Shown here: one piece after another, positions 54,689-64,000 of the stretch
How positions within the stretch are numbered: the first letter of the stretch is position 1
Layout: every line of letters begins with the position of its first letter
DNA from: Pythium myriotylum
Taxonomy: Eukaryota; Oomycota; Peronosporomycetes; Pythiales; Pythiaceae
Assembly: GCA_023091665.1 (NCBI GenBank)
Contig: JALJCQ010000026.1
Location: forward strand, 1 to 64,000
Direction of reading: 5' to 3'
DNA: 64,000 nucleotides
The notes under the pieces: model-generated
The model's input: the letters and a program-made list of their open reading frames with translations, nothing else
Databases searched by the model: none
What the model was told of the DNA's origin: nothing
Program-made: the position numbers and the translations under genes

Positions 54689-56743
54689 ATGAGCGATCTC
54701 GACGGCTCCGGGACCAGCACGGGCCGTCTGCGCCGCCGCTCGTTCTTCGAGAACATGGAGCCCGAGGCGTCCTCCGCGTCCTCGTCGGCCTCGGCCATGG
54801 ACACGATCCCGCTCCACGACGCCGGCGACAGCGCGCCCTCGGGCGACGACGGCGCCTCGACGCCGCTGCTCTCGGGCTCCTCGGCAGACGGATCGGCCGA
54901 CGGCTCTCCCGGAGGAGCCGCCCAGCGCCAGGGCGTGCTCGGCCTGCTGGGCAGACTGCTGCGGCTCGTGTTCACCAAGATCTGGTTCCTCAAGTCGTGG
55001 TTCATCGTGAAATTGCAGGCGCTCGGCGTGAACGCGAGGCTCGCGAGGACGCTGCGCCGCGGACGCTCGGCCGACAAGGTCTCGTCCACCACCGAGACGC
55101 TCGTGGTCAAGCAGTACGCGTACCCGACCCACTGGATCAAGCTCGCGTGCTTCTCGCTCGTCGTCTTCCAGTACGTCATCTACACCTACTTCCTCCACGA
55201 CCCGCTCTCGCTCCACGTCGAAGAGTGCGTCTTCCACGAAAAGATGCTGCCCGCTGGACCGGCGCGCGAGCGGATTCTCGCCGTCGGCGCGGGGGGAGCT
55301 GGAGGAGGAGACGGCCACCTGCTCGGCGCGGCCTCGAACGTCGCCGCGATCCGGTTCCTGGAACGAAGGTTTGAACTCCAGAACTCGCCCGTAGCGCTCG
55401 CGCAGCATAACAATCTGCCGCGGTTGCCATGGACCTGCATCTCGATCGTGCCGACGCTCAAGGTTGTGGAAGACGACGAGAAAGACACGGAAGTACCGAG
55501 CGTGGAGCAAGTGCTCGCGAAACAGGCAAAGGACCTGTCTCTATTGCTGCCTCGAAGCCAGATCGTCAAGCTCGGATCGACCTCGGGGGTCTCGAGTCGG
55601 CTCCACTTGGCGCTGGGTACTGGCGCGCCTATCGTTCGAGGCGAAAGCACGGGCGTGCTAGCTGCAATGTTCCCGCTGTCGACTTTCCGTGAGAATTTGT
55701 TTCCCAAAGGCTTTCCCGACATGATCCTCGTCAAGTCGGAATACGCGCTGAAAAAGTTGGTGCTTTTCCGCCACGAGCGCCAGGAAGAGTTCCAACACCG
55801 ACTCAACCATGACGACGACGGAGCCGTCGACACTGCAGCTGAAGGCGGCGAAGACACGGAAGAACACCGGCGCCTTCGTCACGAAAAATCCAAGACGCAA
55901 TACGGTGTATTTCTGCTCAAGACGACAGTGCCTGATATCTATGACCGCCATATCCGGAAGAACTGGGACGCGTTCTTGCACGTCGTGGTCACGACAGAGC
56001 AGGACAAGAAGGAACAGTTGACAAAGGAAATCCTCGCCCTCTGGGTCCACCATCCGGAGTGGCCCACACTTCACGTGCGTTTCCAACAATCGCTCACGCT
56101 GTGTAGTTCGTTCGTGCGGTACCTCAGCACGATTCGTCAGGTAACTGGTGACGACGCCGAGATCGTCGACCACGACGAACGACCTGGCGACCAAAAGGCC
56201 CCCGCGAACATCGATCTGACTTGCGCACCCGCAGACAATACTCGCTCCGAGATCATTCGGCTCAAGAACAAGATCGGCATCCATTTGTTCCCAGTGCCTC
56301 CCGAGATGGAGGTCTACGAAGACCAGGTCTTGGAAAGTGCCGCTGCGGGGGCGATCGTGATCACGTACAACACACCGATCATGCATGAGTGGATCACCGA
56401 CGCCTGTGGAGTTCGCGTCGGTACTTTCGAGAACGCTGTTGTCCACGGAGAGGATGGCGACAACGGGCTGCTGGAACTGCCCGAAGTGCGCGTGACGTCA
56501 GGAGAGATCGAACGTGCCGTGGAAGGATTGCTGAAACTCGATCGCGTCCATCGAGTCGCAGCAGGCCGCGCTGCTCGAGTACGGTACCTATCTATCCGAA
56601 CGCACTATCTGTCTGCGATTGCCGCGCTCGACACAGCAATCTGTGACTTTGACATGGACGACTCGCCCGACCAGCAGAATGAGATCGGCCAGCGCAGCCG
56701 CAAGAAGGTCGATGTGGATGCGTTGCGGGTCTTCCTCTATTAG
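54689..56743 (+). CDS. Glycosyltransferase-like type II membrane protein
   Basis: 684 residues. A Ser/Gly-rich N-terminal head precedes a membrane segment at residues ~150-170 (LACFSLVVFQYVIYTYF). The C-terminal half resembles a GT-B glycosyltransferase: a segment DMILVKSEYALKKLVLF and, near residue 545, KIGIHLFPVPPEMEVYEDQVLES then AAGAIVITYNTPIMHEWI, the nucleotide-sugar-binding Glu region seen in family GT4-like enzymes. The donor and acceptor are unknown. Orientation (N-terminus cytosolic, catalytic part in the secretory lumen) is inferred. Confidence 0.65.
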   Translation: MSDLDGSGTSTGRLRRRSFFENMEPEASSASSSASAMDTIPLHDAGDSAPSGDDGASTPLLSGSSADGSADGSPGGAAQRQGVLGLLGRLLRLVFTKIWFLKSWFIVKLQALGVNARLARTLRRGRSADKVSSTTETLVVKQYAYPTHWIKLACFSLVVFQYVIYTYFLHDPLSLHVEECVFHEKMLPAGPARERILAVGAGGAGGGDGHLLGAASNVAAIRFLERRFELQNSPVALAQHNNLPRLPWTCISIVPTLKVVEDDEKDTEVPSVEQVLAKQAKDLSLLLPRSQIVKLGSTSGVSSRLHLALGTGAPIVRGESTGVLAAMFPLSTFRENLFPKGFPDMILVKSEYALKKLVLFRHERQEEFQHRLNHDDDGAVDTAAEGGEDTEEHRRLRHEKSKTQYGVFLLKTTVPDIYDRHIRKNWDAFLHVVVTTEQDKKEQLTKEILALWVHHPEWPTLHVRFQQSLTLCSSFVRYLSTIRQVTGDDAEIVDHDERPGDQKAPANIDLTCAPADNTRSEIIRLKNKIGIHLFPVPPEMEVYEDQVLESAAAGAIVITYNTPIMHEWITDACGVRVGTFENAVVHGEDGDNGLLELPEVRVTSGEIERAVEGLLKLDRVHRVAAGRAARVRYLSIRTHYLSAIAALDTAICDFDMDDSPDQQNEIGQRSRKKVDVDALRVFLY

Positions 56744-56910
56744 AGCGCGGGATCGGTGGGACGCGACGTCATGCGATACGCTTCCAACCGGGAAGACGTA
56801 GAAGCTGCCTTTCGGTCTTCACTATCCGATTCTCGCGTCGCAGAACACTCGGCAGGGCGTCTCCTTTCGTCGTCGACTCGCTGTGTCAACACCCTCAAAA
56901 GCAACTGTAA

Positions 56911-57321
56911 ATGCCGTACTGGTTCCGCTTCATCCGCCCGCCACGCAAGCTCAAGCCGAACGAGGTGCAGGCCAAGATCCCGATGCTTCAGGAGCCGTCG
57001 ACGGTTGCCTCGTCCAAGCGAACGTGGTCGTGGATCCCCGTGCGCGACCCGGACGTGTACCCGCTGCTCGTGTGCGTGGGGGTCGGCTTCTCCATGTTTG
57101 CGGTGTACAACGTGCGCAACTTTCTGACGAACCCGGACGTGAACGTGGCCAAGCAGCGACGCGAGACGCCGACGACCGAGCGCTACGATCCGAAGGAAGT
57201 CAAGGAGTTTGTCAAGCACCGCTCGCGCCTGGCGACGCTGCGTCCGAACGCGGTCAACACGGACGAGTCGTTCCACAGCGACGCCATGACGCCGTACCCG
57301 TCGTCTGTCAAGCGCGAGTGA
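56911..57321 (+). CDS. Small B12D / NDUFA4-like protein
   Basis: 136 residues. One membrane segment (VYPLLVCVGVGFSMFAVYNVRNFL) precedes NPDVNVAKQRRETP, the pattern of B12D/MLRQ-type proteins, which include respiratory-chain NDUFA4. It is longer than the usual ~80-90 residues because of a 50-residue N-terminal and a 40-residue C-terminal extension. Likely mitochondrial inner membrane. Confidence 0.7.
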   Translation: MPYWFRFIRPPRKLKPNEVQAKIPMLQEPSTVASSKRTWSWIPVRDPDVYPLLVCVGVGFSMFAVYNVRNFLTNPDVNVAKQRRETPTTERYDPKEVKEFVKHRSRLATLRPNAVNTDESFHSDAMTPYPSSVKRE

Positions 57322-57755
57322 AGAAGCGAGCGAGAATTATATGTGTGAGAGAGAGAGGAGGGGAGGAAAAACTGGAGTGTCAAGACGGACGTGCAGCGAA
57401 AGAACCAAGGGACTGGGGGAAAAAAATATAGAAACACTGCATCCTGTTGCTGCGATCTTTCTCGTGATCCTGTCGTCTGTCCCTGTCACGCGTGGGATGG
57501 GGTGGGATGTCCCTGTGAGTGAGAGATCTTGTGACGAGAAAGATCTCTCTGACTCTAACTGACCGACTCGATCGCATGAGAGACCGATCGTTCGCGTCTC
57601 GCGCAGAGAACTCTCATGGAAAGGAAGCGGAAAGAGGTATCTTTGTGGATGGGGTCTCATTTGTTGGCAAATGGGTCAGTGGGAATAAATAACTAGAGCT
57701 CGCTCCTCGGGCGACTACTGTACAGAGGCCAACTACGGGAAGGCTCGCGGCGGCT
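57322..57755. other. Convergent intergenic region
   Basis: No gene seen. Contains a (GA)n run (about 57346-57357); it is the 3' flank of both neighbouring genes. Confidence 0.5.
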
Positions 57756-58601
57756 TCACACGGCCTGCGTGCGCAGGCAGGACACGTCTCGCCGACAGCA
57801 GAGCGACACGGGGCGCCGGATGGCCTGGTAGGCGCAGCTCACGGCCTCCTCGGTGCGGCTCAGGATGCTCGAGGCGCGCGAGGAGAAGCGCTCCATGTCT
57901 TCCTTGGTGTAGTACAGGTCGGCGAGCAGGTCGTCGGCCACGGCCGGGATCGTGCGCACGAGCACGCTCTTGTGGAACGAGACGTGGCGCGCGGCGGCGG
58001 CGCTCTTGTCGTGCGCCGACTCGAGGCGGCTCTTGCGGCGCTGCTCGAGCTCGCTCTCGCTGAGGTCGCCCGTGGCGGACGAGTCGGCCGTGAGCGTCTC
58101 GCTGAGGCGGCCGGCGGCCTCGCGCTTGGCCTCGTTCTTGAGCGCGAGGCGGTGGAAGGCCGTGACCCACTTGGCGAGGTCGGCGCGGTCGAAGGTGCGC
58201 GCGACGAACTCCTTGCCGTCGGTCGTGGCGAACTCGAGCCCGAGCTCGTGGCTGCGCAGCGTGGCCACGTTGCCGCGCGCGACGTAGGCGATCTCCTGCA
58301 CGCCGCGGCGCCACTGCGCGTCCTGCTTGCTCTGGAACCAGACGAGCTGCGCGCCGCGCAGCACCAGGTAGCGCGTGGACCACGTGGCCAGCGCGCCCTT
58401 CTTCTTGACGCGCAGGTAGCTCTCGCTGGCGACGCCGACGGCCGGCGCCGCGGCCTCGTGCTGCGAGTGGAGACTGCTGCTCAGGCGGCTGCGCAGGTAG
58501 GCCATGCTGTGGCTCTTGGGCTTGGGCGCCGAAGCCTCCTGGTCGTCCGAGGCGCTGCGGCGGCGAGCGTGCGAGGGCGAGAAGCGCGTCGCCGAAGGCA
58601 T
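57756..58601 (-). CDS. PH-domain protein
   Basis: 281 residues from ATG 58601. A pleckstrin-homology domain spans residues ~60-160: YLRVKKKGALATWSTRYLVLRGAQLVWFQS ending at DLAKWVTAFHRLA with the invariant Trp. The N-terminal head is Ser/Arg-rich and the C-terminal tail has helical and Ser-rich segments. It probably binds phosphoinositides or a protein partner. Confidence 0.75.
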   Translation of the reverse strand: MPSATRFSPSHARRRSASDDQEASAPKPKSHSMAYLRSRLSSSLHSQHEAAAPAVGVASESYLRVKKKGALATWSTRYLVLRGAQLVWFQSKQDAQWRRGVQEIAYVARGNVATLRSHELGLEFATTDGKEFVARTFDRADLAKWVTAFHRLALKNEAKREAAGRLSETLTADSSATGDLSESELEQRRKSRLESAHDKSAAAARHVSFHKSVLVRTIPAVADDLLADLYYTKEDMERFSSRASSILSRTEEAVSCAYQAIRRPVSLCCRRDVSCLRTQAV

Positions 58602-60133
58602 GGGCGAGGCGGCGGGAAGAGGAATGGTGAAGTGGGCGGCATGGAAGCATGGAAGCTCACAGGGGGCGGATTAAGGGCAGGTTTGGACCAATGGGGAGCG
58701 GAAGAATCTGGGGTTTCAGCCAATCAGAGAGAGGAATACGCAGGCCTCAACGCCAGAGCAGGAAGAGTGGGAGTGGATGGTGCAAGCGTCAACGACGCCG
58801 AAAGAGGGGGCGACGGGTCGGGTTGAAACAGCGGACGTCGGTATACAAAGTTCAAGAGAAAAGGGAATGACCCACCCACCAGGGACGCAGACGAGCCAGT
58901 TGCCGGTTCAGGGGAAGGCGAAGATAGGGGGATGTGGTCCAACTGTGCACGAGACAGGACGCGTCGTGCGACTTCCTGTGGGTTCGTTCTTGGTCTGTTT
59001 CTGTGGAGCCGAGGGGAAAAAGACCCGTTTTGTGCGCTGCAGGCACAATTATTTTGCGCTCGGGACCAGAACAAAAAAAAAGAGAGAGAGAGATTCAAGT
59101 TTCGCCACTCTGGACCATTTGTTACAGGACTCGACGTTCCACTGGCCCCAGAACTTGAGCCAAGAGTCGGCGAGCCACATGCCGTCGCGACAATGCGAGT
59201 CATGGACACGAGCTCCACATGGAGAGGTCTGTGTCTGTATACGGAGATCCGGAGCCTCCTCACCCACCTCAAGACGATGGAGAGAGCTGATTGCTGAGAT
59301 AGGTCGCTGGGGCCGGCCTTTTCATATCGCACGCAGATCGCAGAACCGAGAACACTTGCGGAACAGGAATAGTGGCCAGTGGCTACAGAGCAGCCACTCC
59401 GCGACACGGCTTCAACGTGCACCCGTGCATGGGTTGACTCAAACGCATCGCAGAACGAGTTTAGCCATTTTTTGTTCTGGGATTCTGGGAGGTTTTTTTG
59501 TTTTTTGAGACGAAATAACTCGCTTTTTTCTCCGGACCCCTGTCCAGAAAGACACGGGCAGACGGCGCGCGCGCCCAACTTTCCGTGGCCGGAGGCCATC
59601 TGCGGGTTCCCACGAAGTGGTCAGAACGGTTCCGGTCCTGATCCAACGTTGGTCGCCGCCGTGTACCAGTCACAAATTACAAATCTAGCCCTCTTCGCCC
59701 CTACAAAGACACTGTCCTGGTTATGTGCAATCGGAAGCCCCGTGTGCCTTGGTTCGGGCTCAGCTGGAGAGCTCCATGTTGCTCAGCTGCCTGGGCCTCC
59801 ACGCTCGCTGCCACGCTCTCGTCGCACCAGTGAGCAACGTCTGGCTGCTTGGCGTTCTGGGCGGACCAAAGCTCAAGAACAGAAAGCCGTGGCGGCGACC
59901 AACTAGAGCCTGCCCCACCGAGTCTGGTTCTCAGCATCCAAAGCCAAGCCCACGCGGTGTCGCTCGTCCTTTTCGAGATCGTCCGCTCTGACGCCGGCCC
60001 CGTCGACTCATGAAAAGACAAGATCGCAAATGCCGAAGAGGCCCGGCGGGCAGCCATTTGTCAGCGGTTTCGGAATCTCGCGCCTTCCACGGTGGAGACG
60101 ATCCACGTCACGCGGGCCTCGTCCAACCTGACG
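58602..60133. other. 1.5 kb without a supported gene
   Basis: Long overlapping frames on both strands (58724-59599 minus, 58777-59508 plus, 59379-59906 plus) have no recognisable domain and Ser/Arg/His compositions typical of chance. Contains (A)n plus (GA)n near 59073-59092 and T-rich runs near 59490-59530. Confidence 0.5.
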
Positions 60134-62209
60134 TCACCAGACTTCGTCTGCGCGAGGCGCAAGATCTTGCTGGAACCACGAGACCACGGGCCCCATGTCC
60201 CTGCAACCGATCGGACTGTGGCTCGCGTTTCCTGCCGCTGTGGCCAGTTGCATGCGATCGCAGTACGGCGTGCGACCGGCCGAGACGCTTCGGCTGGCGT
60301 CGCTCGCGAGCCAACTCAACCACTCGGGCACGACGCTCAGGTTCGTCGAGTCGAGTTGGATCGTGTAGAGATCGGACGCATTGGCCTGCACGTCGCTTGG
60401 CAAGAACGAGATCGGATTGGCCTTGAGCGAAAGATAGTAGAGGCCCGGGACCTCGAAGGCCTCGGTTGGCATCGTCGAGATCGAGTTGGCCGCGAGCACG
60501 AGGCCGAGCGGGCTCGTCCGAGTCAAGGCCAGTGGGAACTCGGTCAGCTGGCTGAAGCCGATGACGAGAAAAACACGCGGCGGCCAACGCTCGTCCAGAT
60601 CGTCGGGCAGAGACATGAGGTTCGTGATCGAGAACCGAAGCATGAACACTCTGCGCGGAGTCTCCCGTGAAGTTATTCCAGGGGGCAGCAAGCCCCTGGA
60701 GAAATTGGCGCGCACAAAATCCATCGACATGAGCTTCGGGGTGTGGATCTCGGTCACGGCTGCGTCTTCCTCCCACGAAGAGATCGTCGAGTTGTAGAAA
60801 GAGATGTACGTGACGTTGGGGAATCGCTGGATCGAGCGCTGGATTTGGACGGATCGACAGTGACGAAAGTTCGCAGACACAAGCGTCAAAGTGTCGAGCT
60901 TGGAGAACACTGCGTCGAACTCGTGGGCGACGCCGGAGAACGCTCGCTCCCGGAAGCAGCTAAACTCCAGAACCGAGCAGAACGTCTGGGTCGTGAGCCA
61001 GGGTCGCAGCTCCATCAGACACATTGACATCCACGGGCGGAGCTCTGACTGCAGATGAATACCCAATACCACTGCCCCGTACACGAACATGGCTCGGTGG
61101 CCGAGAACGACGGGCGAATATGCGGTTGGTTTGGCGCCAAGTACGGCATGTGCTTCGGGTCCTTGTGGGTGGACAGCTCGATGGGACTTGCGTCGTAAGA
61201 GCAGCTTGACGTCATCGAGAGAGAGCACGAGGCCGATGGACGTGGCAAAGCGACAGGCCACATCCATCCACGAACCGAAGAATACGAGCGGAGCCTCGCT
61301 GAAGGCACGTGTGGACCAGATGAAGTCCATCCACAGATCGGCAGGGAAATCGCCCACCGTTCGATTGAAATAAGGCCAGTAAGTCCACACGAGAGCGACG
61401 GGAACGCCAATCGACGCCATCAAGTTGAGCGCGATGTCAAAGAGCAGATCGAGAACTCGGCGCAGAGGCTTGCGCATTCGCGTGCGATGCAAGATCGGCG
61501 TGATCCAACAATTGGCTACGAGCATCCCAACGAAGACACGGTTGAGACTGTAGCGTGTGAGCAAGCGACACATCTGATAGGCCTGGTACGTTTGGAAGCC
61601 GGTCTGGATGACTTCACGCGCCAAGAACATCGCATCAAAGTGCTGGCTTTGAATGCCGAAAAGACCGAAGCGACCGAAGATGTGGGAATACGCGAGTCGG
61701 GAGGTCGTTCGCAGTCGTTGAGGGATGCGTCGCTCGATGGTCTGAGGCAGAGTAGAGGCGAATCGAAGAAACACAGCCCCTCGACTTGCGAGCCGTACAG
61801 TAAGAAGCGATCCAGTCGACTCTCTGCTGGAGAGAACGCCACTTGAACGACTCGATTCCATGCATCGTCGCAGATGTCGGTAAACAGAAAATATTGCTGG
61901 CGAGATGAGCAAGTAGCAGTGAATGCTGCAGACCGCGTAGTGGGCTAGTGCCACGATCGCAAAGAATCGAGGCGGAAGAATCACCTTCACAAGCTCAAAT
62001 CGAAACGTCATCATCATATCTTGTGTTTTGAGGAAGAACCGCGCCGCAGCAAAGTTGAACGCGCCACAGACGATATGGAGAGCCAAGAAGGTCGCCTGCG
62101 CAACTGTGTAGGCCTTGCGGTCGAGATGCACCGAGAAGCTGTGGGTATTCGTCGGCACCGGTGCGATAAAAGCTTCTTCGATTGGCATCTCGATGGGCTT
62201 GATGGACAT
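60134..62209 (-). CDS. Multi-pass membrane protein with leucine-rich C-terminal region, paralogue B
   Basis: 691 residues. Same layout as paralogue A: N-terminal membrane segments (ATFLALHIVCGAFNFAAARFF, FFAIVALAHYAVCSIHCYLL), LFGIQSQHFDAMFLAREVIQT, the family motif FQTYQAYQMCRLL, a membrane segment at LMASIGVPVALVWTYWPYF, LGHRAMFVYGAVVLGIHL, and a leucine-rich C-terminal third (LPDDLDERWP, LTEFPLAL). It shares conserved SLDDVKLLL with A. It lies head-to-head with paralogue C. Confidence 0.75.
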   Translation of the reverse strand: MSIKPIEMPIEEAFIAPVPTNTHSFSVHLDRKAYTVAQATFLALHIVCGAFNFAAARFFLKTQDMMMTFRFELVKVILPPRFFAIVALAHYAVCSIHCYLLISPAIFSVYRHLRRCMESSRSSGVLSSRESTGSLLTVRLASRGAVFLRFASTLPQTIERRIPQRLRTTSRLAYSHIFGRFGLFGIQSQHFDAMFLAREVIQTGFQTYQAYQMCRLLTRYSLNRVFVGMLVANCWITPILHRTRMRKPLRRVLDLLFDIALNLMASIGVPVALVWTYWPYFNRTVGDFPADLWMDFIWSTRAFSEAPLVFFGSWMDVACRFATSIGLVLSLDDVKLLLRRKSHRAVHPQGPEAHAVLGAKPTAYSPVVLGHRAMFVYGAVVLGIHLQSELRPWMSMCLMELRPWLTTQTFCSVLEFSCFRERAFSGVAHEFDAVFSKLDTLTLVSANFRHCRSVQIQRSIQRFPNVTYISFYNSTISSWEEDAAVTEIHTPKLMSMDFVRANFSRGLLPPGITSRETPRRVFMLRFSITNLMSLPDDLDERWPPRVFLVIGFSQLTEFPLALTRTSPLGLVLAANSISTMPTEAFEVPGLYYLSLKANPISFLPSDVQANASDLYTIQLDSTNLSVVPEWLSWLASDASRSVSAGRTPYCDRMQLATAAGNASHSPIGCRDMGPVVSWFQQDLAPRADEVW

Positions 62210-62723
62210 CTATTCGAGCGGATTGGATCAGCGGCGTTTACTGTGTGAATTACTCCATTGCTTGTCATGAGATCGAGCCAAGGACTGGAACTAGGACCTA
62301 TTTATGGACATTCATGTTGTTCTTGGGCAAGTACTCATGGATGATTGCCGATATCCACGTGTCTGGATCAATCAAATACGGTGGCTCGAGGAATGCGGAA
62401 GATTTCTAATGGGGATGGTTCTGTTTCAACATTTGGCGCGCATGGTCAAGTCAAACCACCAGATCACAGGAGCATTTTCGCTGAGGAGCGGCGCCTTTGG
62501 TGGGAGACCGTCAGCGCCTTATATTTCGTCGAAGAACTCCGGCATCTTTGAATGGCTTTAACATCAGTTGAGCCGCCAAGTCTTATGCCATGAGAATTCG
62601 AGTTTCTTAGGGTTCTCAGTGTAGTGGCTTCAGAGACTTCGTATCCGACCACAAAAAAATCTTGGGTCATCGCCAAAGATAGCTATCACGACTGTTCATC
62701 ATTGTCTGAGTCAAGCTGTTAAA
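62210..62723. other. Divergent intergenic region between paralogues B and C
   Basis: No gene seen; probably holds promoters of both head-to-head genes. Confidence 0.5.
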
Positions 62724-64000
62724 ATGTCGGAGACGCGTTCACCAGGAGCCCATAGCGCTGCTCATGTTGTTGAAGCCGTGCCTGAGGGGATGTTCGTAGT
62801 TCGGCTCAGACCACGCGTATTCCGTCTGGCATGGCTCGGGATTTACTTTCTCCATGGTATCTGTGGTCTATTCTACGCAGTGGTCGGTATCATCTTTATT
62901 TGGTCTCGTGGTCTGCGCGTGGTCGAGTACCTCATTTTTTGGAACGTGATCATACATCCTGCATACTTCGTCGCCGTCGGCATTGTCCACTTAGTCATCT
63001 GCGGAGTCCACGCGGCCGTTCTCGTCCGCGCTCTCCTGCGTACGTGCTTCTTCATGCGACGTTCAAGGACTTGCGGCACTTCAAGTCACTCTCGTGGACT
63101 GAGCAACCATCCAAAAATTCTGTCGATAGCGAAACAGGTCTATGATCTCGTTTGCAGTCGGCGTGGACTTCTTGGTATCGAGAGCCGCCAGTTTGACGGC
63201 GTGCTGCTCGTCCGAGAGGTGCTTGAGACAGCTTTTCAGTCTTACCAGGCATATCAAATGTGTTGGTACCTGTACAGGCGTGGCCTCATCCGACTGTACG
63301 TCGGAACACTGGTGCTCAACTGTTGGGTCACTCCAGTTCTACACCACATTATCAAGAGCAGGCCATTGCAGCGTCTCTTAGGTAGGTTACTGAACGTGCT
63401 CCTTGACTTCGCAGCTTCTATTGGCGTTCCTCTCGTTGTCGTGGGGACATATGCACGTCAGTTCGACCCGGACATCCAGGACTTCCCCACGAGGTTGTAT
63501 GATGATGAGGCTTGGGCAGTCACGCTAAGAAACGAGAGTCCGATCGTGCTCTTCGGGTCATGGCTCGATGTCATCAGTCGCTCAATTGAACTTCTCGTCT
63601 CTCTGGGCGACATCAAACTATTGCTACACCGCCAGTCCATTCAAATAGCAGTGCAACCGTTCCCAAGCAAACCCAAACCAAGTGCAGACCACGCCAAACA
63701 ATCGCAAATTTTCGGAGTCGTCCATAAATTTCTCATCGTCTATGGCTTTGTGGCGCTTGCCGTCCACATCCAGAGCGAGTTGGTGGCGTCAGTCTCATCA
63801 TGTCGCTTACAACTGAGACCGTGGTTTGTCTCCCTACGAACTTGCGCAATTGTTGAGTTCAACTGCTGCACCGATCGGGAGCTCACTGCAAAAGCAGCAC
63901 AGTTCGATGCCATCATGGGAGACCTGTATCCATTAAGGTTGGTGCAGTTGAGTTTTCGGCACTGTAACGAGATCGAGGTGCAGTCCTCAATCGAGAAGTT
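62724..64000 (+). CDS. Multi-pass membrane protein, paralogue C, partial at window edge
   Basis: From ATG 62724 the frame is open to the end of the window (425 codons), so the C-terminal part is cut by the window, not by the genome. It matches paralogues A and B along its length: FRLAWLGIYFLHGICGLFYA, LLGIESRQFDGVLLVREVLE, the family motif SYQAYQMCWYLY, ASIGVPLVVVGTYA, LVSLGDIKLLL, FLIVYGFVALAVHIQSEL and RPWF. The leucine-rich region begins just before the edge (LRLVQLSFRHCNEI). No stop or frameshift was seen. Confidence 0.78.
   Translation, partial: MSETRSPGAHSAAHVVEAVPEGMFVVRLRPRVFRLAWLGIYFLHGICGLFYAVVGIIFIWSRGLRVVEYLIFWNVIIHPAYFVAVGIVHLVICGVHAAVLVRALLRTCFFMRRSRTCGTSSHSRGLSNHPKILSIAKQVYDLVCSRRGLLGIESRQFDGVLLVREVLETAFQSYQAYQMCWYLYRRGLIRLYVGTLVLNCWVTPVLHHIIKSRPLQRLLGRLLNVLLDFAASIGVPLVVVGTYARQFDPDIQDFPTRLYDDEAWAVTLRNESPIVLFGSWLDVISRSIELLVSLGDIKLLLHRQSIQIAVQPFPSKPKPSADHAKQSQIFGVVHKFLIVYGFVALAVHIQSELVASVSSCRLQLRPWFVSLRTCAIVEFNCCTDRELTAKAAQFDAIMGDLYPLRLVQLSFRHCNEIEVQSSIEK

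Noticed and set aside
58724..59599. Long frames on both strands between the PH gene and paralogue B
   Set aside because: No recognisable domain and both strands open over the same bases; treated as non-coding.

Overview
The window is one end of an oomycete chromosome, most likely from Phytophthora or a close relative. It opens with about 276 bp of CCCTAAA, the C-strand of the TTTAGGG telomere repeat. Further in it carries typical oomycete genes: two elicitins, a tandem family of START plus FYVE-like zinc-finger proteins, Ty3/Gypsy elements with chromodomain integrases, short introns, and secreted Cys-rich, protease and glucan-related proteins. Species cannot be fixed from sequence alone.

Layout. 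1-3486: telomere repeats interleaved with one long and two severely 5'-truncated copies of a Penelope-like retroelement (PLE), all pointing inward, each followed by a short telomere tract. 3486-12446: a Ty3/Gypsy element (Gypsy-1) whose 5' LTR and gag N-terminus are missing because telomere repeats start inside gag. It has two RNase H domains and a chromodomain integrase; a long antisense reading frame lies downstream. 12447-17300: a second Gypsy element (Gypsy-2) with a 303-bp 5' LTR, damaged by a frameshift and a stop. 17300-18770: minus-strand wreckage of a third Gypsy element (LTR, integrase tail, chromodomain, decayed RNase H). 18.8-21.4 kb: AT-richer gene-poor sequence with nested palindromes.

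The gene-rich part starts at 21.4 kb: four START/FYVE-like paralogues on the minus strand (21.4-28.6 kb); an IQ-motif protein; a small secreted protein; a membrane-anchored alpha/beta hydrolase; a divergent elicitin pair (34.0-35.6 kb); a multi-pass membrane protein family with copies at 35.7, 60.1 and 62.7 kb plus a relic at 38.5 kb; a Thr/Pro-rich secreted repeat protein; a kinesin-13-like motor; a TPR plus cyclic-nucleotide-binding protein; mitochondrial enoyl reductase (MECR); a three-exon gene of unknown function; a three-exon thaumatin-like/TOS1-like secreted protein; a small Cys-rich secreted protein; a trypsin-like protease; a glycosyltransferase-like membrane protein; a B12D-like small mitochondrial protein; and a PH-domain protein.

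Three different retroelements here (the PLE, Gypsy-1 and Gypsy-2) each have a textbook -1 ribosomal slippery heptamer in the correct phase at the junction of their first and second reading frames. The PLE/telomere arrangement fits terminal retrotransposition onto the G-rich overhang, so the terminal 3.5 kb looks like a chromosome end maintained jointly by telomerase repeats and an endonuclease-less retroelement.
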